DNA from: Acetobacter oeni
GTDB lineage: Bacteria > Pseudomonadota > Alphaproteobacteria > Acetobacterales > Acetobacteraceae
Length of the DNA: 64,000 bases
Reading direction: 5' to 3'
Assembly (NCBI RefSeq): GCF_011516825.1
Contig: NZ_WOTA01000011.1
Coordinates: forward strand, 1-64,000
The notes beneath the pieces were generated by a model. The model did not search any database. It saw nothing but the letters and a program-made list of their open reading frames with translations, and had not been told where the DNA came from. Of the stretch, positions 29,467 through 38,353 are shown one piece after another. The stretch's first letter is position 1, and every line of letters begins with the position of its first letter. Position numbers and translations under genes: made by a program.

Positions 29467-30237
29467 ATGGAGTGGACAGACGAGACAATAGCCCGCCTGA
29501 AGGCTTTGTGGCAGGAGGGATTGTCAACGGCTGAGATCGGACGACAGATCGGAATCACAAAGAATGCTGTCGTCGGTAAAGCGCATCGTCTCGGGCTCCC
29601 GGCTCGTCCGTCGCCCATAAGGCGTCAGGGCGCGACTGCTAAGGCCGCTACAGCAAAACCGGCATCTGTCGCCTCTGAGAGCGAGGTCAGACCAGCGATT
29701 CAGCAGACCGTGAAAATTACCGAACCGGTTAAAGCTGTTGCTGAGAGCAGCACGAGCCAGCATGAGGTCACGAAGGCTGGCACTCCTGCCGTGATTGCGG
29801 CTCCGGAGGCTGGCCATGTCAGGCCGGCTAAAGCAGCATCTGTTCAGACTACGTCGGAAAATCAGATTACCGCATCTGCTCCGGTAGTCGTCTCAGGCAG
29901 TGGAGGGAATGATGTCGTTGTCAAAACGGCATCGGAAAACGAGAAATCCTTGCCCCCGGCTTCATCAAAATCCACAACGGCTGACGCATCTCCGGCTGTT
30001 GTTAAAACGCCCCCTGCTACTCCTAAACCGGCTGCTTCGCGTTCGGCTTTCCGCAGTATTTCGAGTGCTCTGGAGCCGCGTCGTCGGGGACCAAGCTGTT
30101 GCTGGCCTCTTGGAGATCCGGGAATGCCAGATTTTCATTTTTGCGGGGCAACGCCGCTTCCGGGCAAACCTTACTGTGCTGAGCACGCAGCTCTGGCTTA
30201 CGTCAAGCTTCGGGATCGAAGAGAAAGTGTTGCCTGA
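29467..30237 (+). CDS. gcrA: GcrA cell-cycle regulator
   Basis: 256 residues. The N-terminal ~50 residues (WTDETIARLKALWQEGLSTAEIGRQIGITKNAVVGKAHRLGL) are the GcrA DNA-binding helix-turn-helix. The C-terminus (SCCWPLGDPGMPDFHFCGA, then PYCAEHAALAY) is the sigma-70-interacting domain with its conserved Cys and His. GcrA activates promoters methylated by CcrM at GANTC. The two domains are joined by a ~145-residue linker rich in Ala, Thr, Ser, Pro and Lys, much longer than in Caulobacter GcrA (about 173 residues in total). Start 29467 follows AGGGAGGCCCG; an in-frame ATG at 29419 is the alternative. Confidence 0.93.
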   Translation: MEWTDETIARLKALWQEGLSTAEIGRQIGITKNAVVGKAHRLGLPARPSPIRRQGATAKAATAKPASVASESEVRPAIQQTVKITEPVKAVAESSTSQHEVTKAGTPAVIAAPEAGHVRPAKAASVQTTSENQITASAPVVVSGSGGNDVVVKTASENEKSLPPASSKSTTADASPAVVKTPPATPKPAASRSAFRSISSALEPRRRGPSCCWPLGDPGMPDFHFCGATPLPGKPYCAEHAALAYVKLRDRRESVA

Positions 30238-30275
30238 AGACGTCTGGTAGAATGCCGTTACAATGAACTTATAAT

Positions 30276-30313
30276 AAAAGGGGCACAGCTTTTTGCAGAT
30301 GTGCCCCTTTATT
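30276..30313. terminator. Bidirectional intrinsic terminator between gcrA and bactofilin
   Basis: AAAAGGGGCACA, a loop, TGTGCCCCTTTATT. The arms are complementary and flanked by A- and T-rich runs, serving both convergent genes. Confidence 0.85.
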
Positions 30314-30371
30314 AAATTGTGACTGTGTCAGTTGACAACAGACATTGCAGTTTCATGCTGGCAGCATGAAG

Positions 30372-31112
30372 TCAGGCTGCATTATCGGGTTTGGCTGCGG
30401 GTGTTTCTTTGGGAGCATCTGTCAGCATTTCCAGCTGGCCGCTAATCTGTCCGCCGTCTTCAACACGGAGACGCTTACAGGTTGCTTTACCAAGAAGCCG
30501 CCCGGTCGAAGACACCAGCAGGCTGCCGCGCACTGTAAGAGTGCCGTCAACCGTTCCTGCAATCTCGGCATCTTCAACTTCAACGCCACCGCGGAAAAGG
30601 CCACCTGGCGCTACCGACAGCTCTTTGGCGTTGATCATGCTGGATTCAACGGTGCCTTCTACAACGAGACGCTCAGCATCCTGAACGGAACCCTGCACAC
30701 TGATGCCACGCCCCACTACGAGTGTGCGACGGTCATCGCCGCGGTTCATCATTGACGGACGTTGCCCCGGAGTGGCTCCCGGGGCAGTACCCATTGGCAT
30801 ACCAGGCGGGGTCGGGCCGGCAGCCGGAGTGCCAGGTGTACCGGAAGCGCCAGGAGTGGCAGGAAAAGGAGCGCGGCCCATCGTTGTGGAATCCTTTGCA
30901 GGTGTGGATGTATCGGTTATGCCGGACGGCTTCACCGCCGAAGCCGCAGGCTGGCCTCTGGCTGGAAAAATGGCTCCATGTCCGCTCGTCTGTGCGGCAG
31001 GTTTCTGCACCGGAGCAGTCGGCTTCGGTGCAGAAGCTGTGCCAGGTGCAGGAGCAGGCCGACCGGTCTGCGCGGACTTGGAGGCGTCAGGTTTGTGTCT
31101 CTTGAACAGCAA
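30372..31112 (-). CDS. Bactofilin-family cytoskeletal protein
   Basis: 246 residues. The C-terminal ~110 residues (RTLVVGRGISVQGSVQDAERLVVEGTVE...) are the right-handed beta-helix of bactofilins (DUF583), which polymerise into membrane-associated filaments that position cell-wall or stalk enzymes. The first ~125 residues are a Pro-, Ala- and Thr-rich disordered tail (PAPAPGTASAPKPTAPVQKP and more), unusually long for the family. The M23 peptidase gene often found next to bactofilins is absent here. Confidence 0.9.
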   Translation of the reverse strand: MLFKRHKPDASKSAQTGRPAPAPGTASAPKPTAPVQKPAAQTSGHGAIFPARGQPAASAVKPSGITDTSTPAKDSTTMGRAPFPATPGASGTPGTPAAGPTPPGMPMGTAPGATPGQRPSMMNRGDDRRTLVVGRGISVQGSVQDAERLVVEGTVESSMINAKELSVAPGGLFRGGVEVEDAEIAGTVDGTLTVRGSLLVSSTGRLLGKATCKRLRVEDGGQISGQLEMLTDAPKETPAAKPDNAA

Positions 31113-31397
31113 GAAAAAACCCCGTCACTCGTTCAGGGCCGCGCATTGCGACCGGGTTTGATAGGGCCCCGGAGCACAGCAGGCACTTCGGAGCTGGGCG
31201 CACGACTTTGCTGCCATCCCATTCAGTGCACGGTTATACGCATCGTAACCGTCGCGGCAAGGGAGGCCGTGCATTTCAGCGCGGGATTCTTTCGTATCCG
31301 TTACTGATTGTGCATCCATACCTGCATCATTGTGGCATGGACGTGGCAGGACAATAGCGGATAGAGAAAACGCGGGTTTCACGTGCGGGGAAATACA

Positions 31398-32387
31398 ATG
31401 ACCATTCTCTACGACCTCTGCGGGATCGGCAACGCGATCACCGACATCCTTGCGAAGGTCGACCCCGGGTTTCTGGCGAAACAGGGTATGGTGCCAGGCA
31501 GCATGACACTGATTGACGCTGACCGGGCAGATATTCTGAAGGAACAGATCCAGGTTGAAGGCGTCACGGGGGGCGGTTCGGCGGCGAATACCTGTGCTGT
31601 TGCGGCCCAGCTGGGGGCGAGAGTCGCCTACCTTGGGAAGGTCGCAGGAGACAGCTCCGGTCAGGCTTTTGCACAGGATCTGCGCAGTTGCGGAATCACA
31701 TTTCCATCCGCTCCGCTGGACGGGCGGGTCAATGCCAATCTTTCCACAGCGTGCTGCGTTGTTCTTGTGACACCGGACGGGCAGCGCACAATGAATACCT
31801 ATCTGGGGGCCTGCACGGAATTCACGCCGGATGACGTAATGCCGGACGTTATCGCCGCGTCTTCGGTGGTCTATCTGGAAGGCTACCTCTTTGATCCGCC
31901 CCACGCGCAGGAGGCATTCCGCCGGGCTGCGTCACTGGCGCACAAAGCCGGTCGTCAGGTCGCGCTCAGCCTTTCAGATCCGTTTTGTGTCGGCCGGCAC
32001 CGCGAGGCATTCCTTGATCTCGTGCGTGGACATATTGACATACTGTTTGCCAATGAAAATGAAATCTGTGCGCTTTATCAGACAGAGAATTTCGAAACGG
32101 CAGCCCGTCATGCGGCTGAAGATACGAAATTCGCGGCGCTGACCCGTTCAGAAAAAGGAAGTGTCATTATTCGCGGAGGTGAGCGGATTATAGTGTTGCC
32201 GGTGCCGACGCAGGTCGTAGATACGACGGGCGCAGGAGATGCCTATGCCGCCGGTTTTCTTGCGGGTCTGACATCAAACCGCACGCTCGAAGAATGCGGC
32301 CGGCTGGCTTCAGTGGCGGCGTCCGAAGTTATTTCCCATTACGGCGCCCGTCCTCTGGCTAATCCATGGAAAGACATGGGCTTCTGA
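31398..32387 (+). CDS. PfkB-family carbohydrate kinase, adenosine kinase-like
   Basis: 329 residues. GIGNAITDILAKVDPGFL at the N-terminus, GGGSAANTCAVAAQLGA in the substrate site and VVDTTGAGDAYAAGFLAGL, the DTXGAGD anion-hole and catalytic Asp motif, are the PfkB signatures. The spacing and the N-terminal LAKQGMVPGSMTLID resemble the bacterial enzymes annotated as adenosine kinase. A sugar kinase of the same family cannot be excluded. ATG 31398 follows GGGGAAATAC. Confidence 0.87.
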   Translation: MTILYDLCGIGNAITDILAKVDPGFLAKQGMVPGSMTLIDADRADILKEQIQVEGVTGGGSAANTCAVAAQLGARVAYLGKVAGDSSGQAFAQDLRSCGITFPSAPLDGRVNANLSTACCVVLVTPDGQRTMNTYLGACTEFTPDDVMPDVIAASSVVYLEGYLFDPPHAQEAFRRAASLAHKAGRQVALSLSDPFCVGRHREAFLDLVRGHIDILFANENEICALYQTENFETAARHAAEDTKFAALTRSEKGSVIIRGGERIIVLPVPTQVVDTTGAGDAYAAGFLAGLTSNRTLEECGRLASVAASEVISHYGARPLANPWKDMGF

Positions 32388-32400
32388 TATTGCTGGTCTG

Positions 32401-32418
32401 CCCTGACTTTTGTCAGGG
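32401..32418. other. Hairpin after the PfkB kinase gene
   Basis: CCCTGAC, TTTT, GTCAGGG: a perfect seven-base stem 13 bases after the stop codon. There is no T-run, so it may stabilise the 3' end rather than terminate. Confidence 0.45.
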
Positions 32419-32521
32419 GGAACGAACGGTAATTTCGTGTGTTTCTTCTGAGTTAGTGTGTCGCGGGTATCCCCGGAATACGGGTTTACCTGTCTGACGC
32501 AGGACAGAGCGGGAGTATACG

Positions 32522-33382
32522 ATGCCAAATCAGATCCCACCTCAATTACAGCAGCATCAGCCCGGCGTGGAAGGGCTGATGAAGCCTCCTGCAATACATA
32601 TACGACCCGATTATCGCGGGAGCGGGAAACTTGCGGGTCGTAAGGCGCTGATCAGCGGAGGAGATAGTGGCATCGGCCGGTCGGCAGCACTTCATTTTGC
32701 CCGGGAAGGTGCGGATGTCGCCTTTCTGTATCTGGAAGAGCACGATGATGCGAAAGAAACGGTGCGCCTGATAGAAGCTGAAGGCCGGAAAGCAGTGGCT
32801 GTTGCCGGTAATGTGGCTTCCGGTCGTGTCTGCAAGGATGCTGTTGATCAGGTAGTAAACATCCTGGGTGGCCTTGATATTCTCGTGAACAACGCCAGCG
32901 TTCAATATGTCAGTGATGATCTTACGAAGATATCTGACGAAGAGTGGCAGCGTCATATGGATATTAATATTAACGGATACTTTTATCTGACACGTGCTGC
33001 GTTGCCCCATATGGGTCCGAAGAGCGCCATTATAAATACGTCTTCGATCAATGCTTTTGCAGGTAATAAAAGCCTTGTGGCCTATACGACGACCAAAGGT
33101 GCGGAAACAGGCTTCACCCGGGCTCTGGCGCTCCAGCTCGTTGACAGGGGTATTCGTGTTAATTCCGTAGCACCCGGTCCGATCTGGACACCCCTGCAAC
33201 CGGCAAGCTGGGGGCCTGTTGATCTGCAGGCCGTGGCCGATCTGGGTAAGGATACGCCGATGGGTCGGTGTGGCGATCCATGTGAGGTTGGGCCTGCCTA
33301 TGTTTATCTGGCGAGCGCGGATGCCTCCTACGTTACAGGGCAGACGCTTCACGTCAACGGCGGCATGATCATCAATGGGTGA
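32522..33382 (+). CDS. SDR-family oxidoreductase, glucose dehydrogenase-like
   Basis: 286 residues. The NAD(P)-binding motif is ISGGDSGIGRSAALHFA, VNNAS is present, and the catalytic Ser-Tyr-Lys is in NTSSINAFAGNKSLVAYTTTKGA. The N-terminal extension (MPNQIPPQLQQHQPGVEGLMKPPA) is typical of the YhdF/YtxG-like SDR group related to general-stress and glucose dehydrogenase proteins. The substrate is unknown. Its stop codon overlaps the start of the AGE-family gene by eight bases, so the two are probably translated together. Confidence 0.88.
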   Translation: MPNQIPPQLQQHQPGVEGLMKPPAIHIRPDYRGSGKLAGRKALISGGDSGIGRSAALHFAREGADVAFLYLEEHDDAKETVRLIEAEGRKAVAVAGNVASGRVCKDAVDQVVNILGGLDILVNNASVQYVSDDLTKISDEEWQRHMDININGYFYLTRAALPHMGPKSAIINTSSINAFAGNKSLVAYTTTKGAETGFTRALALQLVDRGIRVNSVAPGPIWTPLQPASWGPVDLQAVADLGKDTPMGRCGDPCEVGPAYVYLASADASYVTGQTLHVNGGMIING

Positions 33383-34631
33383 GCCGCTTCCTTCACTGAT
33401 GTTGTCGCGCTCGTGCTGGATCCGGGCAGGGGCTCACCGCAGATGGCTCGCTGAGCAAGGGGACCGTCTTCTGGATTTTTCCAGGCTGTCCTGTGTGCGG
33501 AACGGTTTTGCTGCTCTGGACAATCATGGGCATCTGGTGCCGGACGCGGGTGTGGATACAATCCTGACGGCCCGTATGACGCATGTGTACTCCGTCGCTG
33601 GTAATCGCGGCCTGCCAGGCTGTCTGCCGCTTGCCCTGCACGGTGTAACCTCGCTGCTTGGACCACTGCGTGATCCTGAATATGGCGGATGGTTTGCCAG
33701 GCTTGATAACAATGATGACAGACGCAAACAGGCTTATCTTCATGCGTTCATTTCTCTTGCTGCGTCGTCAGCTGTGGTTGCTCACGTTGAAGGAGCACAG
33801 TCGCTTTTAGATGAAGCTCTTTCAGTCTGGGAGCGGCGTTTCTGGAGTGACGAAGAAGGTGCTTTTCGCGACAGTTTTGCTCGCGACTGGTCCGACGAGG
33901 AAAATTATCGCGGCGCGAATGCCAATATGCATTCCGTCGAAGCCTGCATGGCAGTCGCGGATGTTACCGATAACCCGGTGTGGCGGCATCGCGCCCTGCG
34001 CATTGTTGAGCGTTTTGTGCATACTTATGCTAAAGCGATGGACTATGCGCTCCCGGAGCATTTCGATCGCAACTGGAAACTTCTGCGCAATTTTAATAAA
34101 AATAAGCCAACAGATGATCTGCGTCCTTTTGGAATGACGCCTGGCCATTTTGTTGAGTGGTCTCATCTTCTGCTCAAGCTTGAGGCGGCCCTTCTGCGAA
34201 CGGAAGGTGAAGCGCCTTCATGGCTTTTTGATGATGCTGTCGGGCTTTTTGAGACGGGGATACGTGCAGGGTGGGAGCGGGACGGTGCCCCGGGCATTCT
34301 TTATACGGTTGATTTTTCACTTAAGCCGGTCGTGCATGTGCGACCGCACTGGTGCCAGGCAGAAGCACTGACTGCCGCGGCTGCATTGCTCAAACGCACG
34401 GGAAATGCCCGCTACGAAAAATGGTATCGCACTATCTGGGATTACGTCGATATGTATATGATTGATCGTAACCTTGGCGGCTGGCGACAGGAACTGGATC
34501 AGAATAACCGGGCTTCTGAAGTTGTTTATGCAGGTAAAGCTGATCTTTATCATGCCTGGCAGGCAACTCTCGCCCCGTTACTTCCTTTGGCGCCAAGTTT
34601 TGCGACGGCGGTTGCTGCGCTGGAGGGATAA
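33375..34631 (+). CDS. AGE-family (N-acylglucosamine 2-epimerase / mannose isomerase) protein
   Basis: 418 residues, the normal AGE size. The (alpha/alpha)6 barrel signatures are visible: HLVPDAGVDTILTARMTHVYSVA near residues 55-75, EYGGWFARLD, NANMHSVEACMAVAD and HVRPHWCQAEALTAAAAL, where the conserved His and Glu act in 2-epimerisation or aldose-ketose isomerisation. D-mannose isomerase or epimerase of a free sugar are both possible. Overlap with the SDR suggests a two-gene unit acting on the same sugar. A later in-frame ATG at 33399 is a possible start. Confidence 0.85.
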   Translation: MGEPLPSLMLSRSCWIRAGAHRRWLAEQGDRLLDFSRLSCVRNGFAALDNHGHLVPDAGVDTILTARMTHVYSVAGNRGLPGCLPLALHGVTSLLGPLRDPEYGGWFARLDNNDDRRKQAYLHAFISLAASSAVVAHVEGAQSLLDEALSVWERRFWSDEEGAFRDSFARDWSDEENYRGANANMHSVEACMAVADVTDNPVWRHRALRIVERFVHTYAKAMDYALPEHFDRNWKLLRNFNKNKPTDDLRPFGMTPGHFVEWSHLLLKLEAALLRTEGEAPSWLFDDAVGLFETGIRAGWERDGAPGILYTVDFSLKPVVHVRPHWCQAEALTAAAALLKRTGNARYEKWYRTIWDYVDMYMIDRNLGGWRQELDQNNRASEVVYAGKADLYHAWQATLAPLLPLAPSFATAVAALEG

Positions 34632-34816
34632 GACACAGTCAGTCTTACTGAATGGTGTGACAGCAGGTCGGGAGCCGTTTCGGCAATTCAGTTTATCCGG
34701 CAGATACTGCGCACTGATGGCTGTTACGCTAAGAGTCCTGCCCTATGTTTTAAGGCTGAATCTGGTAATATTTCCGATACCGTAACGATGTTCATGCTGT
34801 GCCTGAAGGCTTCCTT

Positions 34817-34878
34817 GCCAATAGCGGCTGTATTGGCATAAATATTTTTGTCAGAGCGTGTTTTGAACACGGCTTTTT
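34817..34878 (+). terminator. Tandem terminator-like hairpins after the AGE gene
   Basis: First hairpin: GCCAATA (34817-34823) with TATTGGC (34831-34837), followed by AT-rich ATAAATATTTTT. Second: CGTGTT with AACACG (34857-34871), then GCTTTTT. The second overlaps the end of the convergent glycosyltransferase by two bases. Confidence 0.5.
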
Positions 34879-36322
34879 ACAGGCCGTAGCCTGTCATGAT
34901 CCGTCTGGCAGGTTGCTCCCACGATCCGGGCTTATGTTCCGCGACAATTTTTCTCTGCCATGCAGCCAGCTCTTCCGGGTCATCCAGGGTAGCGCATATA
35001 ACACGCGTGGCCTCGTCTACATTTTCCGGGTCGAAATACTTTGTAAGCGGTCCGCCGGCTTCCGGAATGGAAGTGGCGTTCGAGGCGATACATGGACGTC
35101 CGAACGCCAGGCTCTCCGTCACAGGAAGGCCCCATCCTTCGAACAGGGATGGGAACAGAGTGAAAAGGCAGCCATGATAAAGTGCCGCGAGTTCATCATC
35201 TGTGGGGTTGGAAATCAGTCTGATTTTTCCACCGAGCCAGTCAGCGTTTTCAAGCTGCTGCATAAGGTCGGAGACCAGCCAGCCCACACGACCGGCAAAG
35301 ATCAGGACAGGTACCTGATCCGCCGGACGTTCTTCCAGAAGGCGGCGCCAGACCCGAAAGAGCAGACTGTGATTCTTCCGGGCCTCCAGTGTGGAGACGA
35401 AGAGCACGTAATCTCCGGACGCAGGCAGAGCTGTCGGGGAGTTTTCGTCCGATAAGAGAAGAGGCATTTTTTTAGTCGTTTCATCGGACGTTCTGACGCC
35501 GAATGTAGAACCCATCCCCACAGGCGTGACGGGGTTGTCGAAGATGATACCTTCCTCTTTCGCGTAAGCCTCGACATCACTGGCAACGGACTGACTGGTG
35601 ACAAAGACGTGGTCTGCCAGGGGCAGTATCGAGCGATGCCATTGTGTAAATGTCATGATAACGCCCCGGTCACACCATTCGGGATGACGGATGGGGATAA
35701 GGTCGTGAATCAGAAGTCCGAAAACCATACGCAGATCGTCACGAAGCCAGCGCACGGTGCGAACATAATCTGCATGATGCCAGGGTGAACCAGGTACGAA
35801 AAAGACATCTCCGGGTCGGGCGGCATTCGCAAGACGGATACGTCTGTCCGGCATAACGGGCAGTCCTGTTTCCGAAGCCCTCGTTTCACGCCTTATGCGG
35901 GCGGATCGTTCGATTTCCGCCTTTTGAAGCCGGTAGCGAATAATATGGCCCGGCATCCGGACAAGCTGATGCAGGACATGCAGTTGCGCGCGCAGGAGCG
36001 CAGGCAGGGTTGTATTTGTTTCCGGAGGTTCGATGAACGCATCAATCTGCTTTTTCGGAGCGGTTGCTGAGTCAGACATAGTCTGACGCTGACCCGGCGA
36101 TACGCCGGTTACCGTTGCAAAAAGAGCATAGAGATAAGACCAGTCCACTGTTTCAAAATTATATGGACCACCGGTGCGCTGCACGAAGCGGACCTGCGAC
36201 GGAGCTATGGTGACGAGGGCACGACCAAGCTCAAAAACAACACGCTGGATGCCGCTCGGGCGGTTATGATGGGCGAGGTAGTGCAGAAGGTCGCTGATAT
36301 CGATCCAGATCGTCCGGCTCAT
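34877..36322 (-). CDS. GT4-type glycosyltransferase (second of tandem pair)
   Basis: 481 residues. The C-terminal GT-B half carries LFPSLFEGWGLPVTESLAFGRP, the E-(X)7-E nucleotide-sugar motif of GT4 enzymes, with VLFVSTLEARKNHSLLFRVW before it. The N-terminal half opens with IWIDISDLLHYLAHHNRPSGIQRVVFEL, a module shared with the gene upstream but not typical of all GT4. Probably adds a sugar to a surface glycan; donor and acceptor are unknown. Its start overlaps the stop of the upstream paralogue by four bases (ATGA). Confidence 0.9.
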   Translation of the reverse strand: MSRTIWIDISDLLHYLAHHNRPSGIQRVVFELGRALVTIAPSQVRFVQRTGGPYNFETVDWSYLYALFATVTGVSPGQRQTMSDSATAPKKQIDAFIEPPETNTTLPALLRAQLHVLHQLVRMPGHIIRYRLQKAEIERSARIRRETRASETGLPVMPDRRIRLANAARPGDVFFVPGSPWHHADYVRTVRWLRDDLRMVFGLLIHDLIPIRHPEWCDRGVIMTFTQWHRSILPLADHVFVTSQSVASDVEAYAKEEGIIFDNPVTPVGMGSTFGVRTSDETTKKMPLLLSDENSPTALPASGDYVLFVSTLEARKNHSLLFRVWRRLLEERPADQVPVLIFAGRVGWLVSDLMQQLENADWLGGKIRLISNPTDDELAALYHGCLFTLFPSLFEGWGLPVTESLAFGRPCIASNATSIPEAGGPLTKYFDPENVDEATRVICATLDDPEELAAWQRKIVAEHKPGSWEQPARRIMTGYGL

Positions 36323-37944
36323 GTCACAGGCTCTTCAGCGTTCGTCGCATTTTTCTGCGACCCCTCCGGCGCATGTGCTCTGGCGCATGCATCCAGGATT
36401 GCGTCGGCAGTGTCTTCCCACGGGACGCGGGGGAAATTTGTTTCAACCTGTTTGCGCCACTCTGCCAGAGTCTCGGGTGATGTGATGATTTCGCGGATCA
36501 CGGCTGTCGCGTCGCGGGTATTTTCCGGATCGAAATATCGCGCAAATTTGCCTCCCGCTTCAGGAATCGAAGTCGAGTTCGAGGCAATACAGGGGCGACC
36601 AAGCATCAGGCTCTCGGTAACGGGAAGCCCCCAGCCTTCGAACAGGGAGGGGAAGACTGTGAACATGCAGCCCCGGTAAAGCTGACGCAGTTCAGTATCG
36701 CCCGGATCCCTGAGCAGTCGGATTTTGCCATCGAGCCATTCAGTATTATCGAGTTGCTGCATCAGATCGGCAACAAGCCAGCCGACACGACCGGCGAAAA
36801 CCAGAGTTGGCACATTCTCACGTCCCAGTTCCTGGATCAGACGACGCCAGACCCGGAAGAGCAGGGCATGATTCTTGCGTGCTTCCAGAGTGGAAACGAA
36901 CAGCACATAGGTTCCTGCTCTGGGCAGCCCCACAGTGAGTCCAGATTCGACCATCCCGGAGGATGTATTTTCCGCGGCAAGACCAAATCCCGTCCCAAGC
37001 GGGATCGTCCGGACAGATCCGGCCAGGTGCAGACCTGCTTCGCTGGCGTAGCGCGCAACATCGCGCGCCGTCGCGGTGCTGATGGCCAGCATGTGGCTGC
37101 ATTGGGGAAGGGTGGTGTCGAGCCAGTGACGAAAATCCCGGACAAGTGAATGGGCGCACCATTCAGGTCGTCGGGCAGGGATCAGATCATACAGTAACAC
37201 AACCGGCCGAAGTCCGTGGCGTTTGCGAATGACCTGAAGCCGCTCACCGAAATGCGGGTCAGCCCAGGCGGCGCCTAGTATAAGAAAAATATCACGTGGC
37301 GAGAAATTTATATCCGCAGAAGTTTGCTGTTGCGGGTGAATATCCGTCGACGACACAGAATCGGTGGCTGAAAGTGGCTGCAGGTTTTCAGGAACGCTGT
37401 CAGCTCTTTGCTCTCTCCAGTGGCGCCGGAGCTGACGCAGCACGCGGATCTGAGAAACACAGACCGCCAGGAGCGGGCCGGAAATATCGGATGGCATGTT
37501 TTCCAGTCTGCGAATCGTACTGTGTCGCAGACGCTGTATAAGCGGGCGGTCACAGGCATCCGTTCGCGATGTTACGAACTGCCTGGCGGTATTGATAGCA
37601 CGGCGGACTCGACCGGAAGCTGTCGGTGCTGTTCTGTTAACATCGCATGTAACAGAAGACCGTGCGGCGGTCGTCTTTCGCGTGCCGGATAATTTCTGAA
37701 ATAAGGCCGCGATGTCATCAAGCGTTACTTCTGAAAGAGGCGAACCATCCGCGCTGCGGCGAACGAAACGAATCCGGGGTGCATCCGCACGAAGAGCGGC
37801 GCGGGCTTCAATGACATTTAAAATCTCATAAACAAGCCTCTGGATCCCGCTGGGGCGCGGGTTTGCCTGGGCGTATTGGAAGAGATCGTCAACATCAATC
37901 CATATTGTACAGGTCGGTACGAGAGTTGAAGAAGTGCGCGCCAT
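36319..37944 (-). CDS. GT4-type glycosyltransferase (first of tandem pair)
   Basis: 541 residues. It is a paralogue of the next gene in the same order: IWIDVDDLFQYAQANPRPSGIQRLVYEI at the N-terminus, VLFVSTLEARKNHALLFRVWRRLI mid-protein and FPSLFEGWGLPVTESLMLGRPCIASNSTSIPEAGG. An extra ~60 residues in the middle, rich in Arg, Thr and Ser, distinguish it. The pair presumably arose by tandem duplication. A polysaccharide or lipopolysaccharide role is likely from the neighbouring GT2 and GmhA genes. Confidence 0.9.
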   Translation of the reverse strand: MARTSSTLVPTCTIWIDVDDLFQYAQANPRPSGIQRLVYEILNVIEARAALRADAPRIRFVRRSADGSPLSEVTLDDIAALFQKLSGTRKTTAARSSVTCDVNRTAPTASGRVRRAINTARQFVTSRTDACDRPLIQRLRHSTIRRLENMPSDISGPLLAVCVSQIRVLRQLRRHWREQRADSVPENLQPLSATDSVSSTDIHPQQQTSADINFSPRDIFLILGAAWADPHFGERLQVIRKRHGLRPVVLLYDLIPARRPEWCAHSLVRDFRHWLDTTLPQCSHMLAISTATARDVARYASEAGLHLAGSVRTIPLGTGFGLAAENTSSGMVESGLTVGLPRAGTYVLFVSTLEARKNHALLFRVWRRLIQELGRENVPTLVFAGRVGWLVADLMQQLDNTEWLDGKIRLLRDPGDTELRQLYRGCMFTVFPSLFEGWGLPVTESLMLGRPCIASNSTSIPEAGGKFARYFDPENTRDATAVIREIITSPETLAEWRKQVETNFPRVPWEDTADAILDACARAHAPEGSQKNATNAEEPVT

Positions 37945-38353
37945 CGAATCCTGTCACGGCTGATCATCGGGCACGTATGGCGAGCCAATGCCAGACGTCA
38001 GAGCATCCATCATCAGGAGCCACAGTCCGTCAACCCGCCAGAGCATTGAAACGTTACTTATGAGGGGTCGTGAATGTGTCGTTAACTATGGATCTGGCAT
38101 ACAGCGTAGTGCCCCGGGTGCTGATACATTGCGTGAAAATGATGCTTATCTGTCGGGATAACTCCGCTGAACACCCCGGTTTCAGGGGACATTTTTATGT
38201 GGTGTCTTTCCCATGATTCTGCTTCCGGTTAGAGAAGATCGCTCTGATCGTCCTTTCTGAGCATGTAAGCCGATACCGCTCCGGCAGTGGGCAGGGTCTA
38301 CCCGCTCTGGATTGTAATGTCTCAGGCGCAGGCCGCCGAATGTGGGGCAGTGT
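37945..38353. other. Divergent intergenic region between GT4 pair and GT2 gene
   Basis: About 410 bases without a gene. Both neighbours are transcribed away from it, so it contains two promoters. Short inverted repeats occur (for example CCCCGG/TTTCAGGGG near 38180), but no recognised RNA or operator. Confidence 0.4.
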
